Shown here piece by piece: positions 39,351 to 48,918 of a DNA stretch of 62,747 nt; the stretch's first letter is position 1; every line of letters starts with the position of its first letter. The stretch spans positions 1 to 62,747 of the forward strand of contig NZ_QWBW01000017.1 in assembly GCF_004117855.1 (NCBI RefSeq), read 5' to 3'. The position numbers and the translations under genes are program-made. The notes under the pieces are model-generated. The model ran no database searches, had not been told where the DNA came from, and saw only the letters and a list, made by a program, of their open reading frames with translations. Source of the DNA: Modicisalibacter coralii. GTDB taxonomy: Bacteria; Pseudomonadota; Gammaproteobacteria; Pseudomonadales; Halomonadaceae.

Positions 39351-40659
39351 CGCCCTCGAGGCCGCCCATGCCACGCATCTCGACGCCCTCGAGACCGCCT
39401 ACGCCGCGCTGCTGGAAGCCCACGGCTACGACGGCGTGCTGCTCTACAGCGGTCATCCCCACACCCATTTCGCCGACGACCAGCAGGCCAGCTTCGCGAC
39501 CTTCGCGCATTTCCTGCACTGGGTGCCCCTGCCCGGGACCCAGCACAGCTGGCTACTGGTCCGTCCCGGCCGCACGCCGCTGCTGCGCTTCCACGCCCCC
39601 GCCGATTTCTGGCACCTGACGCCGCGCCTGCCCGATGCCGCCTGGGCACGGCGCTTCACGATCGAAGCCACCGACGAAGCCACGCCGCCACATCCCGGCG
39701 GCGGACGCATCGCCCTGATCGGCGAGATCGACCCGACGCTGGCCCAGGCGATCGGCGGCGAGCTCAATCCGCCGGCCCTGCTCGCGGCCCTCGACGAGCT
39801 GCGCGTGCGCAAGAGCGACTACGAGATCGAGCGGCTGCGCGAGGCCAACCACTTGGCGCTGGCCGGCCATCACGCCGCGCGCGAGGCGTTCGAGGCCGGC
39901 GCCGCCGAGCTCGATATCCAGCTCGCCTACCTGGGGGCCAGCCGCCAGCGCGAATCGGACGTGCCCTACCAGAACATCGTCGGCCTCAACGGCCATGCCG
40001 GGGTCCTGCACTACCAGCACTACGATCTCGAGGCACCGGTTCACCGGCGCAGCCTGCTGGTCGACGCCGGGCGCCGCGTGGCCGGCTACTGCGCGGACAT
40101 CACCCGTACCTGGGCCGGCCGCGACGCCGACGCCCGCTTCGCGGCGCTGATCGACGGCGTCGAGCGCTTCCAGCAGGCGCTGATCGCCGATATCGCCGCC
40201 GGGGTCGATTTCGTCGCGCTGCACGAGCGCATGCACCAGGCGCTTGGCGAACTGCTCCAGGCACAGGGCGTGATCCACTGCGATCCCGCCTCGGCCGTGG
40301 AGCGAGGCATCACCCGGGCCTTCTGCCCGCACGGGCTCGGCCATCTGCTGGGATTGCAGGTGCACGACGTGGCCGGGCGGCAGGACGATCGGGGGCGGCC
40401 GTTGCCCCCGCCGGCCGACGATCCAGCGCTGCGCCTGACCCGTCGCCTCGACGCCGGGATGGTGGTGACCATCGAGCCGGGACTCTACGTCATCCCCCTG
40501 CTGCTCGATCCGCTTCGCGAGACGCCGGCCGGCCGGGACATCGACTGGCCGGTCGTCGAACGCCTGGCGCCGCACGGCGGTATCCGCATCGAGGACAACG
40601 TGGTCGTCACCGTTCAGGGTGCCGACAACTTGACCCGGGGCATGGCGTCGCCACGCTGA
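39340..40659 (+). CDS. pepQ: Xaa-Pro dipeptidase (M24B, PepQ-like)
   Basis: 439 aa from the ATG at 39340 (AGGAG 7 nt upstream). The creatinase-like N-domain (about 1-160) precedes a pita-bread catalytic domain. The five metal ligands can be placed: two Asp in LLVDAGRRVAGYCADITRTW, His in HGLGHLLGLQVHD, Glu in TIEPGLYV and Glu in GIRIEDNVVV. It hydrolyses X-Pro dipeptides in the cytoplasm with Mn2+ or Co2+. Its position next to a peptide importer suggests it processes imported peptides, releasing proline, itself an osmolyte; that link is inference. Confidence 0.9.
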   Translation: MTHDALEAAHATHLDALETAYAALLEAHGYDGVLLYSGHPHTHFADDQQASFATFAHFLHWVPLPGTQHSWLLVRPGRTPLLRFHAPADFWHLTPRLPDAAWARRFTIEATDEATPPHPGGGRIALIGEIDPTLAQAIGGELNPPALLAALDELRVRKSDYEIERLREANHLALAGHHAAREAFEAGAAELDIQLAYLGASRQRESDVPYQNIVGLNGHAGVLHYQHYDLEAPVHRRSLLVDAGRRVAGYCADITRTWAGRDADARFAALIDGVERFQQALIADIAAGVDFVALHERMHQALGELLQAQGVIHCDPASAVERGITRAFCPHGLGHLLGLQVHDVAGRQDDRGRPLPPPADDPALRLTRRLDAGMVVTIEPGLYVIPLLLDPLRETPAGRDIDWPVVERLAPHGGIRIEDNVVVTVQGADNLTRGMASPR

Positions 40660-40725
40660 CCGACGTCGCGCTTGCCAGATGGCGGCTGCGGGATATGCTG
40701 GAAGAGAACCGAGACCGAGGCCGTC

Positions 40726-41751
40726 ATGTCACGCACCATCGTTCCCGCCGATTTCGTGGCCGCACCGGGGCTGGGCAATCGCCACGTCCAGACCCTGCTG
40801 CCACTCATGCGGGCCCTGCGCCCCCTGGAACGCGACACCGAGATTCTCAATCTGCCGGACGGGGACTTCGTCGAACTGGCCTGGGTCCGACCGGCGCCGT
40901 TGTCGGACGAGGCGCCGATCTTCCTGCTGTTCCACGGTCTCGAGGGGTCGTTCGACTCGCCGTATGCCCGCGAGCTGCTGGCCACGGCCAGTCGGCTCGG
41001 CTGGCGCGCCGTGCTGATGCACTTCCGGGGCTGCGGTCAGGGGCCCAATCGCCTGGCACGCGCCTATCACAGCGGTGACACGGCCGACGCCTACTGGCTG
41101 ATCGGCCAGCTGGCTAGACGCTATCCGCGGGCCTTGAAGGTCGCTGCCGGCGTATCGCTGGGCGGCAACATGCTGGTCAAGCTGGTGGCCGAACAGGGTG
41201 GCGACGGCCTCGACCTGGCCGGGGCCATCGCCATCGGCGCCCCGCTCGACCTAGCGGCCAGCGCCGATGCGCTCAACCGGGGTTTCGCCAGGGTCTACCA
41301 GCGTCATCTGCTGAAGTCGCTGAAACGCAAGATCGCCCACAAGCTGGAAAGCCACCGCTCCCTGCCGATCGACCTGTCGGCCCACCAGTTGGCGCAACTG
41401 GATACCTTCTGGGCCTACGACAACGCGGTGACCGCCCCGCTGCATGGTTTCAGCTCGGCCAGCGACTATTACCGTCGTGCCTCGGCGGGCCGGTTGCTTC
41501 GCGACATCGAGTTGCCGATGCTGGTTCTGCACGCCGCCGACGACCCTTTCATGCCGGCGGAACTGTTCGAGCGGCTGCCGGCACCCGGTGACGCGGTCCG
41601 CCTCGAGATTGCCCCACGCGGTGGGCACGTGGGGTTCGTCGAGTCACGACACGGGCGCCTCGGCTCCTGGCTGGCCAGGCGTGTGGCGCGTCAGCTCGGC
41701 GACTGGATGACCGTCACACGCCCCCTGAGTGCCACGGCGCAAGGCGACTGA
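40726..41751 (+). CDS. YheT-family alpha/beta hydrolase
   Basis: 341 aa from the ATG at 40726 (CGAGG 6 nt upstream). N-terminal PGLGNRHVQTLLP is typical of the YheT/ABHD1 family. The catalytic triad is visible as Ser in AGVSLGGN near 145, Asp in HAADDPFMP and His in RGGHVGFVE. Physiological substrate of the family is unsettled (ester or lipid hydrolysis). It is convergent with msrA; only 33 nt separate them. Confidence 0.88.
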   Translation: MSRTIVPADFVAAPGLGNRHVQTLLPLMRALRPLERDTEILNLPDGDFVELAWVRPAPLSDEAPIFLLFHGLEGSFDSPYARELLATASRLGWRAVLMHFRGCGQGPNRLARAYHSGDTADAYWLIGQLARRYPRALKVAAGVSLGGNMLVKLVAEQGGDGLDLAGAIAIGAPLDLAASADALNRGFARVYQRHLLKSLKRKIAHKLESHRSLPIDLSAHQLAQLDTFWAYDNAVTAPLHGFSSASDYYRRASAGRLLRDIELPMLVLHAADDPFMPAELFERLPAPGDAVRLEIAPRGGHVGFVESRHGRLGSWLARRVARQLGDWMTVTRPLSATAQGD

Positions 41752-41784
41752 CCGCCCTGCCGGGCGATCGACACCTTCCGCGTC

Positions 41785-42420
41785 TCAGCCGATCGGGCAA
41801 CTGACCCCCGTGCCCTTGAGGCCACAGTAGCCGCCCGGGTTCTTGGCCAGATACTGCTGATGATATTCCTCGGCGTAATAAAAGGCCTCGAGCGGCGCGA
41901 TTTCCGTGGTCACCGCCCCCATGTGTGCCGTTTCCAATGCCTGCTGATAGCAATTTCGGCTCTGTTCGGCCTTTTTTTGTTGTTCGGAGGTAACGGTATA
42001 AATGGCGGAGCGATACTGGCTGCCGATATCGTTGCCCTGGCGCATCCCCTGTGTCGGATCGTGGGCTTCCCAGAACACCTGCAGCAGCTCCGGCAAGCCG
42101 ATCTCGGCGGGATCGAACACCACGCGCACCACCTCGGCGTGTCCGGTGAGGCCGGTGCAGGTCTCCTCGTAGGTGGGATTGGGGGTATAACCACCGGCAT
42201 AGCCCACCGCCGTGACGTAGACGCCCGGGAGCTCCCAGAACAACTGTTCCGCGCCCCAGAAACAGCCCAGCCCGAGTACGATCTCCTCGTGACCCGCCGG
42301 GAACGGCGGTAGCATCGAGCGGCGGTTGACGGCGTGAATGCCGCTGATCGACATTGGCTCATCGCGCCCCGGCAGGGCCTGCTCGGGCGTGGGCATGCGC
42401 TGTTTGTCTCTGATCCACAT
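41785..42420 (-). CDS. msrA: Peptide methionine-S-sulfoxide reductase MsrA
   Basis: 211 aa. The active site is [11 protein letters not shown] (catalytic Cys near residue 53); a resolving cysteine is available in [16 protein letters not shown] at the C-terminus. Residues 1-45 are the longer N-terminal arm seen in E. coli-type MsrA. It repairs the S-epimer of methionine sulfoxide using thioredoxin. The start at 42420 lies only 14 nt from the proposed start of the divergent YchJ-like gene, so the two promoters must overlap the opposite coding sequence. Confidence 0.94.
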   Translation of the reverse strand: MWIRDKQRMPTPEQALPGRDEPMSISGIHAVNRRSMLPPFPAGHEEIVLGLGCFWGAEQLFWELPGVYVTAVGYAGGYTPNPTYEETCTGLTGHAEVVRVVFDPAEIGLPELLQVFWEAHDPTQGMRQGNDIGSQYRSAIYTVTSEQQKKAEQSRNCYQQALETAHMGAVTTEIAPLEAFYYAEEYHQQYLAKNPGGYCGLKGTGVSCPIG

Positions 42421-42434
42421 GGGGTGTCTCTCTC

Positions 42435-42917
42435 TTGAAGTCGACTATCGAATTGTCTGCCGCCTGTCCCTGCGGCAGCCAGCGAACGTTCGCCGGCTGC
42501 TGCGCGCCGGTCCTGCAGGACCTTCGCCGGGCGCACACGCCCGAGGCCCTGATGCGGGCCCGTTACTCGGCCTTCGTCATCCAGGACACGGCCTTCCTGC
42601 AGGCCAGTTGGGACCCGGCGACACGGCCGCCAATGGCCGACCTGGAAGCCTCCGCCCCACGCTGGTGCCGGCTGACGGTCATCGACAGCGAGGACGCCGG
42701 CGACGGCACGGGACGCGTTCGCTTCACGGCGGTCGGTCGCGAGTCCGGCGGCTTCTTCGTGCTCACGGAAAGCAGCCGGTTTCGCTTCGACAGCCAGGCC
42801 GATCACTGGCGCTACGTCGATGGCGATGCCGACTGGCGCCGCCTCGACGTGGGGCGCAATGCCCCCTGCCCCTGCGCCAGCGGGCTCAAGGCGAAGCGCT
42901 GCTGCGCCCGAGACTGA
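42435..42917 (+). CDS. YchJ-family SEC-C motif protein
   Basis: 160 aa. It begins with a cysteine cluster ([13 protein letters not shown]) and ends with a second SEC-C motif ([17 protein letters not shown]), both zinc ligands of the SecA C-terminal type. The middle holds a NTF2-like domain ([22 protein letters not shown]). The layout matches E. coli YchJ. The start is uncertain: a TTG at 42435 with no clear ribosome binding site, or a TTG at 42453. Its 3' end overlaps tamB on the other strand by 32 nt. Function of the family is unknown. Confidence 0.83.
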   Translation: MKSTIELSAACPCGSQRTFAGCCAPVLQDLRRAHTPEALMRARYSAFVIQDTAFLQASWDPATRPPMADLEASAPRWCRLTVIDSEDAGDGTGRVRFTAVGRESGGFFVLTESSRFRFDSQADHWRYVDGDADWRRLDVGRNAPCPCASGLKAKRCCARD

Positions 42918-45900
42918 AACTGTAGATGAGGTCGACGGCCTGGGCGGCTCCGGTCACGGCCTCGACATACAGATTCTGCATCAGCTTGTAACGCAGCGTC
43001 AGTTCGGCGATCGGCGAAAAGATGCCCACGCCGTAGCTGACCTGCAGGTCATCGAACAGCTGGCCGCTGACCACCACCTGGCTGTCCTCGCCACTGCCCG
43101 CGGTGTCGAGGCTCAGATCCTGGACGCCGAAGGCCTGTCCGAGCTGGCCGATCGCCCCGCCGGTGCGTGACAGTGACAGGCCGATCAATGCCGAGGTCAT
43201 GGCCCCGTCGGAACCGGTGTCGTCGGGCGCCCGCCCGCGCAGCAGGTAGGACAGCGCGCGACTCTCGGCCATCGCCGGCTCGGAAAACACCTCGAGCCGG
43301 GGCTGGGAGGCCGGCCCGGTGACCCGCAGGCCGGCGATCACGTCGTCCTCGGTGGCATCCGGATTGCGGATCGCCTCGAACTGCAGCCGCGGCTGGGAAG
43401 CCGGGCCGCTGAACAGCACCTGCCCCTGGCGGATCAGCAGATCCTGACCGAAGGCCTCGTAGCGCCCCCCGACCAGATTGACGTCCCCGAACAGCTGAAC
43501 CGGACCATTGCCCTGGCGCACCTGCAGGCTACCCTGCAACGCGGCCTGCAGGCCGTAGGCCTCGAGCTGCACATCGGGACCGATATGCAGGTCGATCTGG
43601 ACGTCGAGCTGCATGCCCGCCTCGGAGAGCGTCTGGGCGGTGGCCTCGTCCGCCCCCTGCGAGGCCTGTTCGGCCGCCTGGCGCGCCTTGCGGTCGGCGT
43701 CGGCCTGATCCTCGCGGGTGATGATCACTTCGTCGCTGCTCGGCGAGACCGCCGACGGCGGGATCTGGCCGACCTCGAGCCGTGCCCAGGGCACATCGAC
43801 ATCGCCGCGTACCTGCAGCCGCTGCGGCGTCGCCTGGATGGCGAGATCCGGTGCGACGTGCAGTCGGCCGAATTCCGGCATCGCCACCAGCAATGGATCC
43901 TGGGTGGCGTCGAGCGAGATATCGGCCTGCCATTGCGGGAGCTCGTCCCAGCGCGCCTGACCGGATAGCAGCAGGCGCCCTTCCTCGCCGGCCACGTAGC
44001 CGTCCAGGTCGGCCCGGTGGCCGGACAGCGCCATCGCGACCCGGCCATCGGCGACGCTCAGCGGCAGGTCACGGCCACTGGCTTTCAGCCCATCGAGCAC
44101 CAGCCTGCCATTCAGCTCGGGGTTGGTCAGTGCCCCGGCCAGGGTCAGATCGCCGTCGAGCGTCCCCTCGAGACTCTGCAGGCCGGTTGCCAACGACCGA
44201 TAGGGGGCGAGGCGCAGGGCCTCGAGGCGCAGGCGACCTTCGAGCCCGGCCTCCCCCGTGGGCTCGACGACGCGGGCGTTCAGGGTCACGTCGCCGGCGT
44301 CGGCCAGCGAGACACTGGCCTTGACGTCGGCTGCCGCCGGCGAGGCGTCGAGGCTCAGTCCGAGCCGGGTCTCGGGCAGCGACCAGGGCTTGCCATAGGC
44401 ATCCTGGCCCTGCAGGCCCAGACGGCCGTCGAGGTCGCCCCGAGCCCGCCAGCGTTGCCCGCCCGCCGACCAGTCGAGGCTCACGGTGCCGCCGGCCTGG
44501 CCCTCGGCAAGCCAGCCCTCGGGCAACAGCGGATCGACCAGATCCAGCGGCAGCGCCTCGAGGGACAGGGCGGCCTGGCCCTGCTCGGCGGACGCCGCCA
44601 GTTGACGGGTGGCGCAGAGTCGCCCGCCCTGACGGCGGCTCAGGCAGAACGGCTGAAGAGTGAAGCGGCTCGCCGTTAGATCGATGGCAAAGGCCGTGGG
44701 ATCCCCGAGACGCAGGTCGCCCCGGTCGCTGTCGAGCGACAGCCGGGTCAAGCGGCCGCGATACCGCGTGCGTGCGGCATCGAGCCCGCCCTCGACGGCC
44801 AGGGCGGCCCGCGTCAGTGGCGTGTCGTCGGCGGCATCGACATCCAGTGTCAGGCGGTGATCGGAGAGCTTGCCGACCAGATCCAGCGCGACCCGCGTCA
44901 GACGGCGGTCGGCGGCCTCGAGGTCGGCCGCGTCCAGCGTCACGTCCAGCGTCGGATCGTCGATCCCCTGCACATCGGCGTCGAGCGACACTCGCGCGAC
45001 ACGCTGGTCCGCATAACGCAGATCGCGGCCCTCGAGGGTGGCGCGTACCTGGGGGGCGTCGAGCGTTCCGGCCAGCGAAAAGTCGCCCTTCGCGCTGCCG
45101 CCGAGCGCCGGCAACAGGCTATCCAGGGCCGGGGCATCAAGCCGGCCCTGCATGTCGAGCCTGTCGGCGATGTGACCCTGAGCGGTCAGCCGGTTGCGCC
45201 CCTGGCGCAGATCCAGGGTATCGATCTGCCAGTGCATGTCGCTGCCGCCGTTCAGCTTGGCCTCGAGCGACAAGGCGCGCTCCTGCAACGTCCCGTCGAT
45301 GGTCAGTTGCGGGACATCCAGCTGCCAGCCCGCGTCGCGCATGGCGAAATGAGCCCGGACATCGCCATCCAGCGTCCCGCTGACCGCCTGGGTGACGGCA
45401 TCCAGCGAGAAGCGCTGAAGGTTCACGCTGGCCGTGACATCCAGCGAGGGCGCCCAGCGGGCCTCGCCGTGGCTGATCAGCGCCCCGTCGGCCGAGGCCA
45501 GCGACAGCGGCTGCCAGACGAAATGCTCGAGATCGCCGTTGCCGGTCAGACCGACCCGAACCGTCTGCGGAATCGCGCTCCCCGAGACCTGCCCCTGCAA
45601 TGCCACCCGGTAGTCTTGCAAATTGCCGTGCGCCTTGAGCTGCAGGTCCCGAACCCGATAGCGAGGCTCATCGGCGGTGTCGGGGGGCGACGCCGGGGCG
45701 GTATCCACGGCGTCCTTCTCGCCGACCTCCGGCGGTTCGGCCATGCCGGGCAACGGCCAGACGAGCGACGTCGACTGCAGCACGACGTCGAAGGGAATCC
45801 GCGCGGCGAGAACGTCGGCGGTGGCCTCGAGACGGGCCGTGACGGGCCCCTCGGCCGCCAGATCGACGCCCAGGTCCGCCAGCGAACCGGAGACGTCGAG

Positions 45901-46947
45901 AGTGACTCGCTGCCCGGCAAGCGGGGCCCGATGCACGACACCCTCCAGGTGCGCGCTCAGCGGGTAGTCGTCCTGCAGAGTGACCCGCGCCGCCAGGCGG
46001 GCATCGGCCTCGGGCGAGGTCACCGCCAGGCTGTGCAGACGCACATCGTGCCCTTCGCCATCGAGGCGCAGCGCCAGGCGCTCGATGCGACGCGGGTCGG
46101 GCCCGTCGAGACGAAAGTCGTCGATGACCAGGCTGGGCACATGCACCGCCAGGGGCAAGCGGATATCGGGTAGCTCCAGGCCCGGCGCAGGCTCGCTGGA
46201 CGTTTCCCCCGGCTCGCTCGCGGCAGGCCCATCGGGGGCCTCGGTGGTGGCGACGCCCGCCCCGGCAGCCGGTTCGTGCAGGGCCACGCTGGCATCGATC
46301 GCCGCGCTCGAAAGCCCGACGTCACCTGCCCCGGACGATGGCGCGAGCGTCTGCCCGGCCGTGCCGGACAGCGCGAGGCGAGCGCCATCGAGACGCGTGG
46401 GCAGCAGCGTCAGTTCACTGCCGGAAAGCCGCGCACCGCTGGTGAAGCGCCGCCAGTTCAGTCGAGTCCCGTCGGCGAGCTGCACGTCGACGTCGCGCAA
46501 CGACACGCCGCGCAGCTCGATGGGAAACGGCACCACGATCGGCGGCAGACCGCCGGAGGATGCCGGCTTTTCGGGAGGTGGCTCGTCGTCGCCGGCCACC
46601 AGACGCACGTCGGCGCCTTCCACCTGCAGGGCATCGAGGCACAGCTTGCCGTCGAACAGGCAGTCGTCGGCCCAGGCCAGATGCAGGCGATCGATACGCA
46701 CGTGAGCCGACCCCGCCGTCAGGACCAGTCCGGTCACGGTGAACTCGTCGAGCGGCGCCCCCGAGACGCTGTCGACCGACAGCCAGCCGCGCTGTTCGCC
46801 CTGCCCGACCAGCCAGGCCGTCCCCCAGGGCGACAGCGCCAGGCCCAGCAACAGCAGCACCAGGCCGATCAGCCAGAGGGGAAACCACAGCAGGAGACGC
46901 AGTGACGGAATCAGAATTCGGGCCCTATGGCGAAGTGCAGACGCCAC
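42886..46947 (-). CDS. tamB: Translocation and assembly module inner-membrane protein TamB
   Basis: 1353 aa. I place the start at a GTG at 46947: GAGGAGG lies 4-5 nt upstream and the start falls inside tamA (37-nt overlap). Residues about 15-37 are the signal anchor (LLLWFPLWLIGLVLLLLGLAL); then comes a very long beta-helical AsmA/DUF490-like repeat region in the periplasm. The C-terminal DUF490 domain contains GLRVTGPASQPRLEVFSEP and ends in YSFSLGRSS. TamB bridges to TamA for autotransporter assembly and lipid transport to the outer membrane. Length matches the family. Confidence 0.93.
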   Translation of the reverse strand: MASALRHRARILIPSLRLLLWFPLWLIGLVLLLLGLALSPWGTAWLVGQGEQRGWLSVDSVSGAPLDEFTVTGLVLTAGSAHVRIDRLHLAWADDCLFDGKLCLDALQVEGADVRLVAGDDEPPPEKPASSGGLPPIVVPFPIELRGVSLRDVDVQLADGTRLNWRRFTSGARLSGSELTLLPTRLDGARLALSGTAGQTLAPSSGAGDVGLSSAAIDASVALHEPAAGAGVATTEAPDGPAASEPGETSSEPAPGLELPDIRLPLAVHVPSLVIDDFRLDGPDPRRIERLALRLDGEGHDVRLHSLAVTSPEADARLAARVTLQDDYPLSAHLEGVVHRAPLAGQRVTLDVSGSLADLGVDLAAEGPVTARLEATADVLAARIPFDVVLQSTSLVWPLPGMAEPPEVGEKDAVDTAPASPPDTADEPRYRVRDLQLKAHGNLQDYRVALQGQVSGSAIPQTVRVGLTGNGDLEHFVWQPLSLASADGALISHGEARWAPSLDVTASVNLQRFSLDAVTQAVSGTLDGDVRAHFAMRDAGWQLDVPQLTIDGTLQERALSLEAKLNGGSDMHWQIDTLDLRQGRNRLTAQGHIADRLDMQGRLDAPALDSLLPALGGSAKGDFSLAGTLDAPQVRATLEGRDLRYADQRVARVSLDADVQGIDDPTLDVTLDAADLEAADRRLTRVALDLVGKLSDHRLTLDVDAADDTPLTRAALAVEGGLDAARTRYRGRLTRLSLDSDRGDLRLGDPTAFAIDLTASRFTLQPFCLSRRQGGRLCATRQLAASAEQGQAALSLEALPLDLVDPLLPEGWLAEGQAGGTVSLDWSAGGQRWRARGDLDGRLGLQGQDAYGKPWSLPETRLGLSLDASPAAADVKASVSLADAGDVTLNARVVEPTGEAGLEGRLRLEALRLAPYRSLATGLQSLEGTLDGDLTLAGALTNPELNGRLVLDGLKASGRDLPLSVADGRVAMALSGHRADLDGYVAGEEGRLLLSGQARWDELPQWQADISLDATQDPLLVAMPEFGRLHVAPDLAIQATPQRLQVRGDVDVPWARLEVGQIPPSAVSPSSDEVIITREDQADADRKARQAAEQASQGADEATAQTLSEAGMQLDVQIDLHIGPDVQLEAYGLQAALQGSLQVRQGNGPVQLFGDVNLVGGRYEAFGQDLLIRQGQVLFSGPASQPRLQFEAIRNPDATEDDVIAGLRVTGPASQPRLEVFSEPAMAESRALSYLLRGRAPDDTGSDGAMTSALIGLSLSRTGGAIGQLGQAFGVQDLSLDTAGSGEDSQVVVSGQLFDDLQVSYGVGIFSPIAELTLRYKLMQNLYVEAVTGAAQAVDLIYSFSLGRSSASP

Positions 46948-48767
46948 GAGTCCTCCTCGTTGTCGAAGGGATGAGCGATGTCGAGCCGGATCGGCCCCAC
47001 CGGCGAGACCCAGCGCACCCCGAGCCCCGCCCCGGTGGCCAGTTCCTGCGGCCACCAGTCGTTGAAGGCGTTGCCGGTATCGACGAAGGCCGCGCCCCAC
47101 CAGTCACCGGTCAGCCGGCGCTGCGCCTCGAGGCTCGCCACCAGCAATTGTTGCCCACCAAGCAGCTCGCCATCGTCGTTTTCCGGGGCCAGGCTCTCGT
47201 AGCCGTAGCCACGCACACTGCGATCCCCCCCGGCGAAGAAGCGCAGCGACGGCGGAATCTTGTCGAAGTCGCCGGTGCTCATGGCACCGACGCTGGTGCG
47301 ACCGATGAACCGCCAGTCGCTGCCCAGCGAGCGGATCCACTGGGAATCCAGCGTACCGCGCACGAAGCGGGCGTCCGACCCCCAGGCGGTGTCCGACACG
47401 GCCAGCGACAGACGCTGGCTGTCACCCCAGGTGGGGAAGCGCGGGTTGCGCGTGCGCGTCCGGCTCCAGGTGACCCCGGGATAGTAGAGCAGGACCCGTT
47501 CATCCTCGTCGGCCTGCTTGAAGTCCTCGTAGGTCGAGCGCGCGAAGATCCGCTGCGTCCAGCCGTTGTCGAAGGTCCAGAGCCGGGCGATTTCCACCGA
47601 GGCCTCGAGACTCTGGGTATCCTCGTTGTCGAGATTCTTCAGGCCGTACTGCAGCTCGTAGCTGTCCTTGAGCGGATTCTCGAGCGGCAGGGTGTAGGTA
47701 CCGCTGAAGGTCTGCTCGGGGCCCGAGAGATACAAGGAATGATCGAGGCTGTCGCCGTCGTCGTTGAGCCAGGGCTGCTTCCAGGAAAACTGCAGCCGCG
47801 GCCCGACATCGGTGGCATAGCCCACGCCGACCTCGAACTGATGGCGGTCGGCGGGGATCAGGCTGATGTCGACCGGCACCCGTGGCGGGCCCGGCGTGGC
47901 CAGGTCGCGGGCCGCCGTCACGGCGCCGGGCTGCAGGAGCACGTCGGCGGCGTCCGCCGGCGAGCCGGACGCGGACTCGCGCACCGTGGCCTCCCACCAG
48001 TTGCGCTGGGCCTGGGCCACCGGCGCCGGCCGTTCGATCCGCGGTCGCACCCCGATACTGCGAAACCAGTTGGTCTGACCGAGACGCTGGTTGTACTCGG
48101 CGAGCTTGCCCGCCGCGTAGGGGTCGCCCGCCGCGAACGGCGACATGTTGCGCAGGCGCTCGAGCGCGATCTGGCTGCCCTCGAAGCGGATGTCGCCGAA
48201 ACGGTAGCGCGGACCGCTGGCCATCGTCAGGTAGATGCGCGCGCTCTGCTCCCAGGGCCGCACCTCGATGCGATGCCGGGTGAAGTCGGCGTCGAAGTAG
48301 CCACGTTCGAGCGCCAGGGTCGACAAGCGGTTGCGCAGGTTCTCGTAGGGGGCATGCAGGAGCGGCTCGCCCTCTTTCAGGGGCAGGTCTTTCAGGGCCT
48401 GGCGGAACGCCTTGTCATCGCTGCCCTCGCCGGTGACCTCGATGTCGAGTTCGCGAATGATCACCCGTTGTCCCGGGTCGACCGCGACCCGGGCGCCGTC
48501 GATCGTGGCGTCACCGCCGCGCAGTGTCACCGACACCGTCGGGCTGTAGTAACCGTAGGCCTTGAGTGCCTTGCGTGTGCGCTGCTCGATTTCGGCGACC
48601 AGGCGCTGGCGCCCGTAGTCCGCGGCAGTCAGGGCGTCGAGATAGTGGCGAACGTTGTCCGCCGGCGGACCGGAGACACCCGTGACATCGGCATCGAGCG
48701 CCAGGGCCGGGGCGCTGAACAGCAAACCGGCGGCAAGGCACGCAGGCGTGAACCGGGGGTGGCGCAT
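46911..48767 (-). CDS. tamA: Translocation and assembly module outer-membrane protein TamA
   Basis: 618 aa. Residues 1-23 are a signal peptide (FTPACLAAGLLFSAPALA). Three POTRA domains (about 25-265) precede a 16-strand Omp85 barrel. The barrel contains the conserved FFAGGDRSVRGYGYESLAP loop, matching the VRGY/F motif of Omp85 proteins, and ends with a C-terminal phenylalanine (IGPEF) that serves as the BAM recognition signal. It works with TamB, whose gene starts inside its 3' end. Confidence 0.94.
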   Translation of the reverse strand: MRHPRFTPACLAAGLLFSAPALALDADVTGVSGPPADNVRHYLDALTAADYGRQRLVAEIEQRTRKALKAYGYYSPTVSVTLRGGDATIDGARVAVDPGQRVIIRELDIEVTGEGSDDKAFRQALKDLPLKEGEPLLHAPYENLRNRLSTLALERGYFDADFTRHRIEVRPWEQSARIYLTMASGPRYRFGDIRFEGSQIALERLRNMSPFAAGDPYAAGKLAEYNQRLGQTNWFRSIGVRPRIERPAPVAQAQRNWWEATVRESASGSPADAADVLLQPGAVTAARDLATPGPPRVPVDISLIPADRHQFEVGVGYATDVGPRLQFSWKQPWLNDDGDSLDHSLYLSGPEQTFSGTYTLPLENPLKDSYELQYGLKNLDNEDTQSLEASVEIARLWTFDNGWTQRIFARSTYEDFKQADEDERVLLYYPGVTWSRTRTRNPRFPTWGDSQRLSLAVSDTAWGSDARFVRGTLDSQWIRSLGSDWRFIGRTSVGAMSTGDFDKIPPSLRFFAGGDRSVRGYGYESLAPENDDGELLGGQQLLVASLEAQRRLTGDWWGAAFVDTGNAFNDWWPQELATGAGLGVRWVSPVGPIRLDIAHPFDNEEDSWRLHFAIGPEF

Positions 48768-48918
48768 CGTTCAGCGTCCCGGGCCGAGGCGCACGGCGAC
48801 TGACGGCGCCGCGAAATGACCGCGTCCCGCGGACGTCTGGCGGTGGCGGGTGACCGATGCTGGCATGCGCTCCTCGATTCCTTGAGTGGCTGGCGTGTCG
48901 TTATCCCGGGCGAGGCCG

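Noticed and set aside
41753-41766. CGCCC-TGCC-GGGCG hairpin between the hydrolase and msrA
   Set aside because: A 5-bp stem without T-tract is expected often by chance at this GC content.
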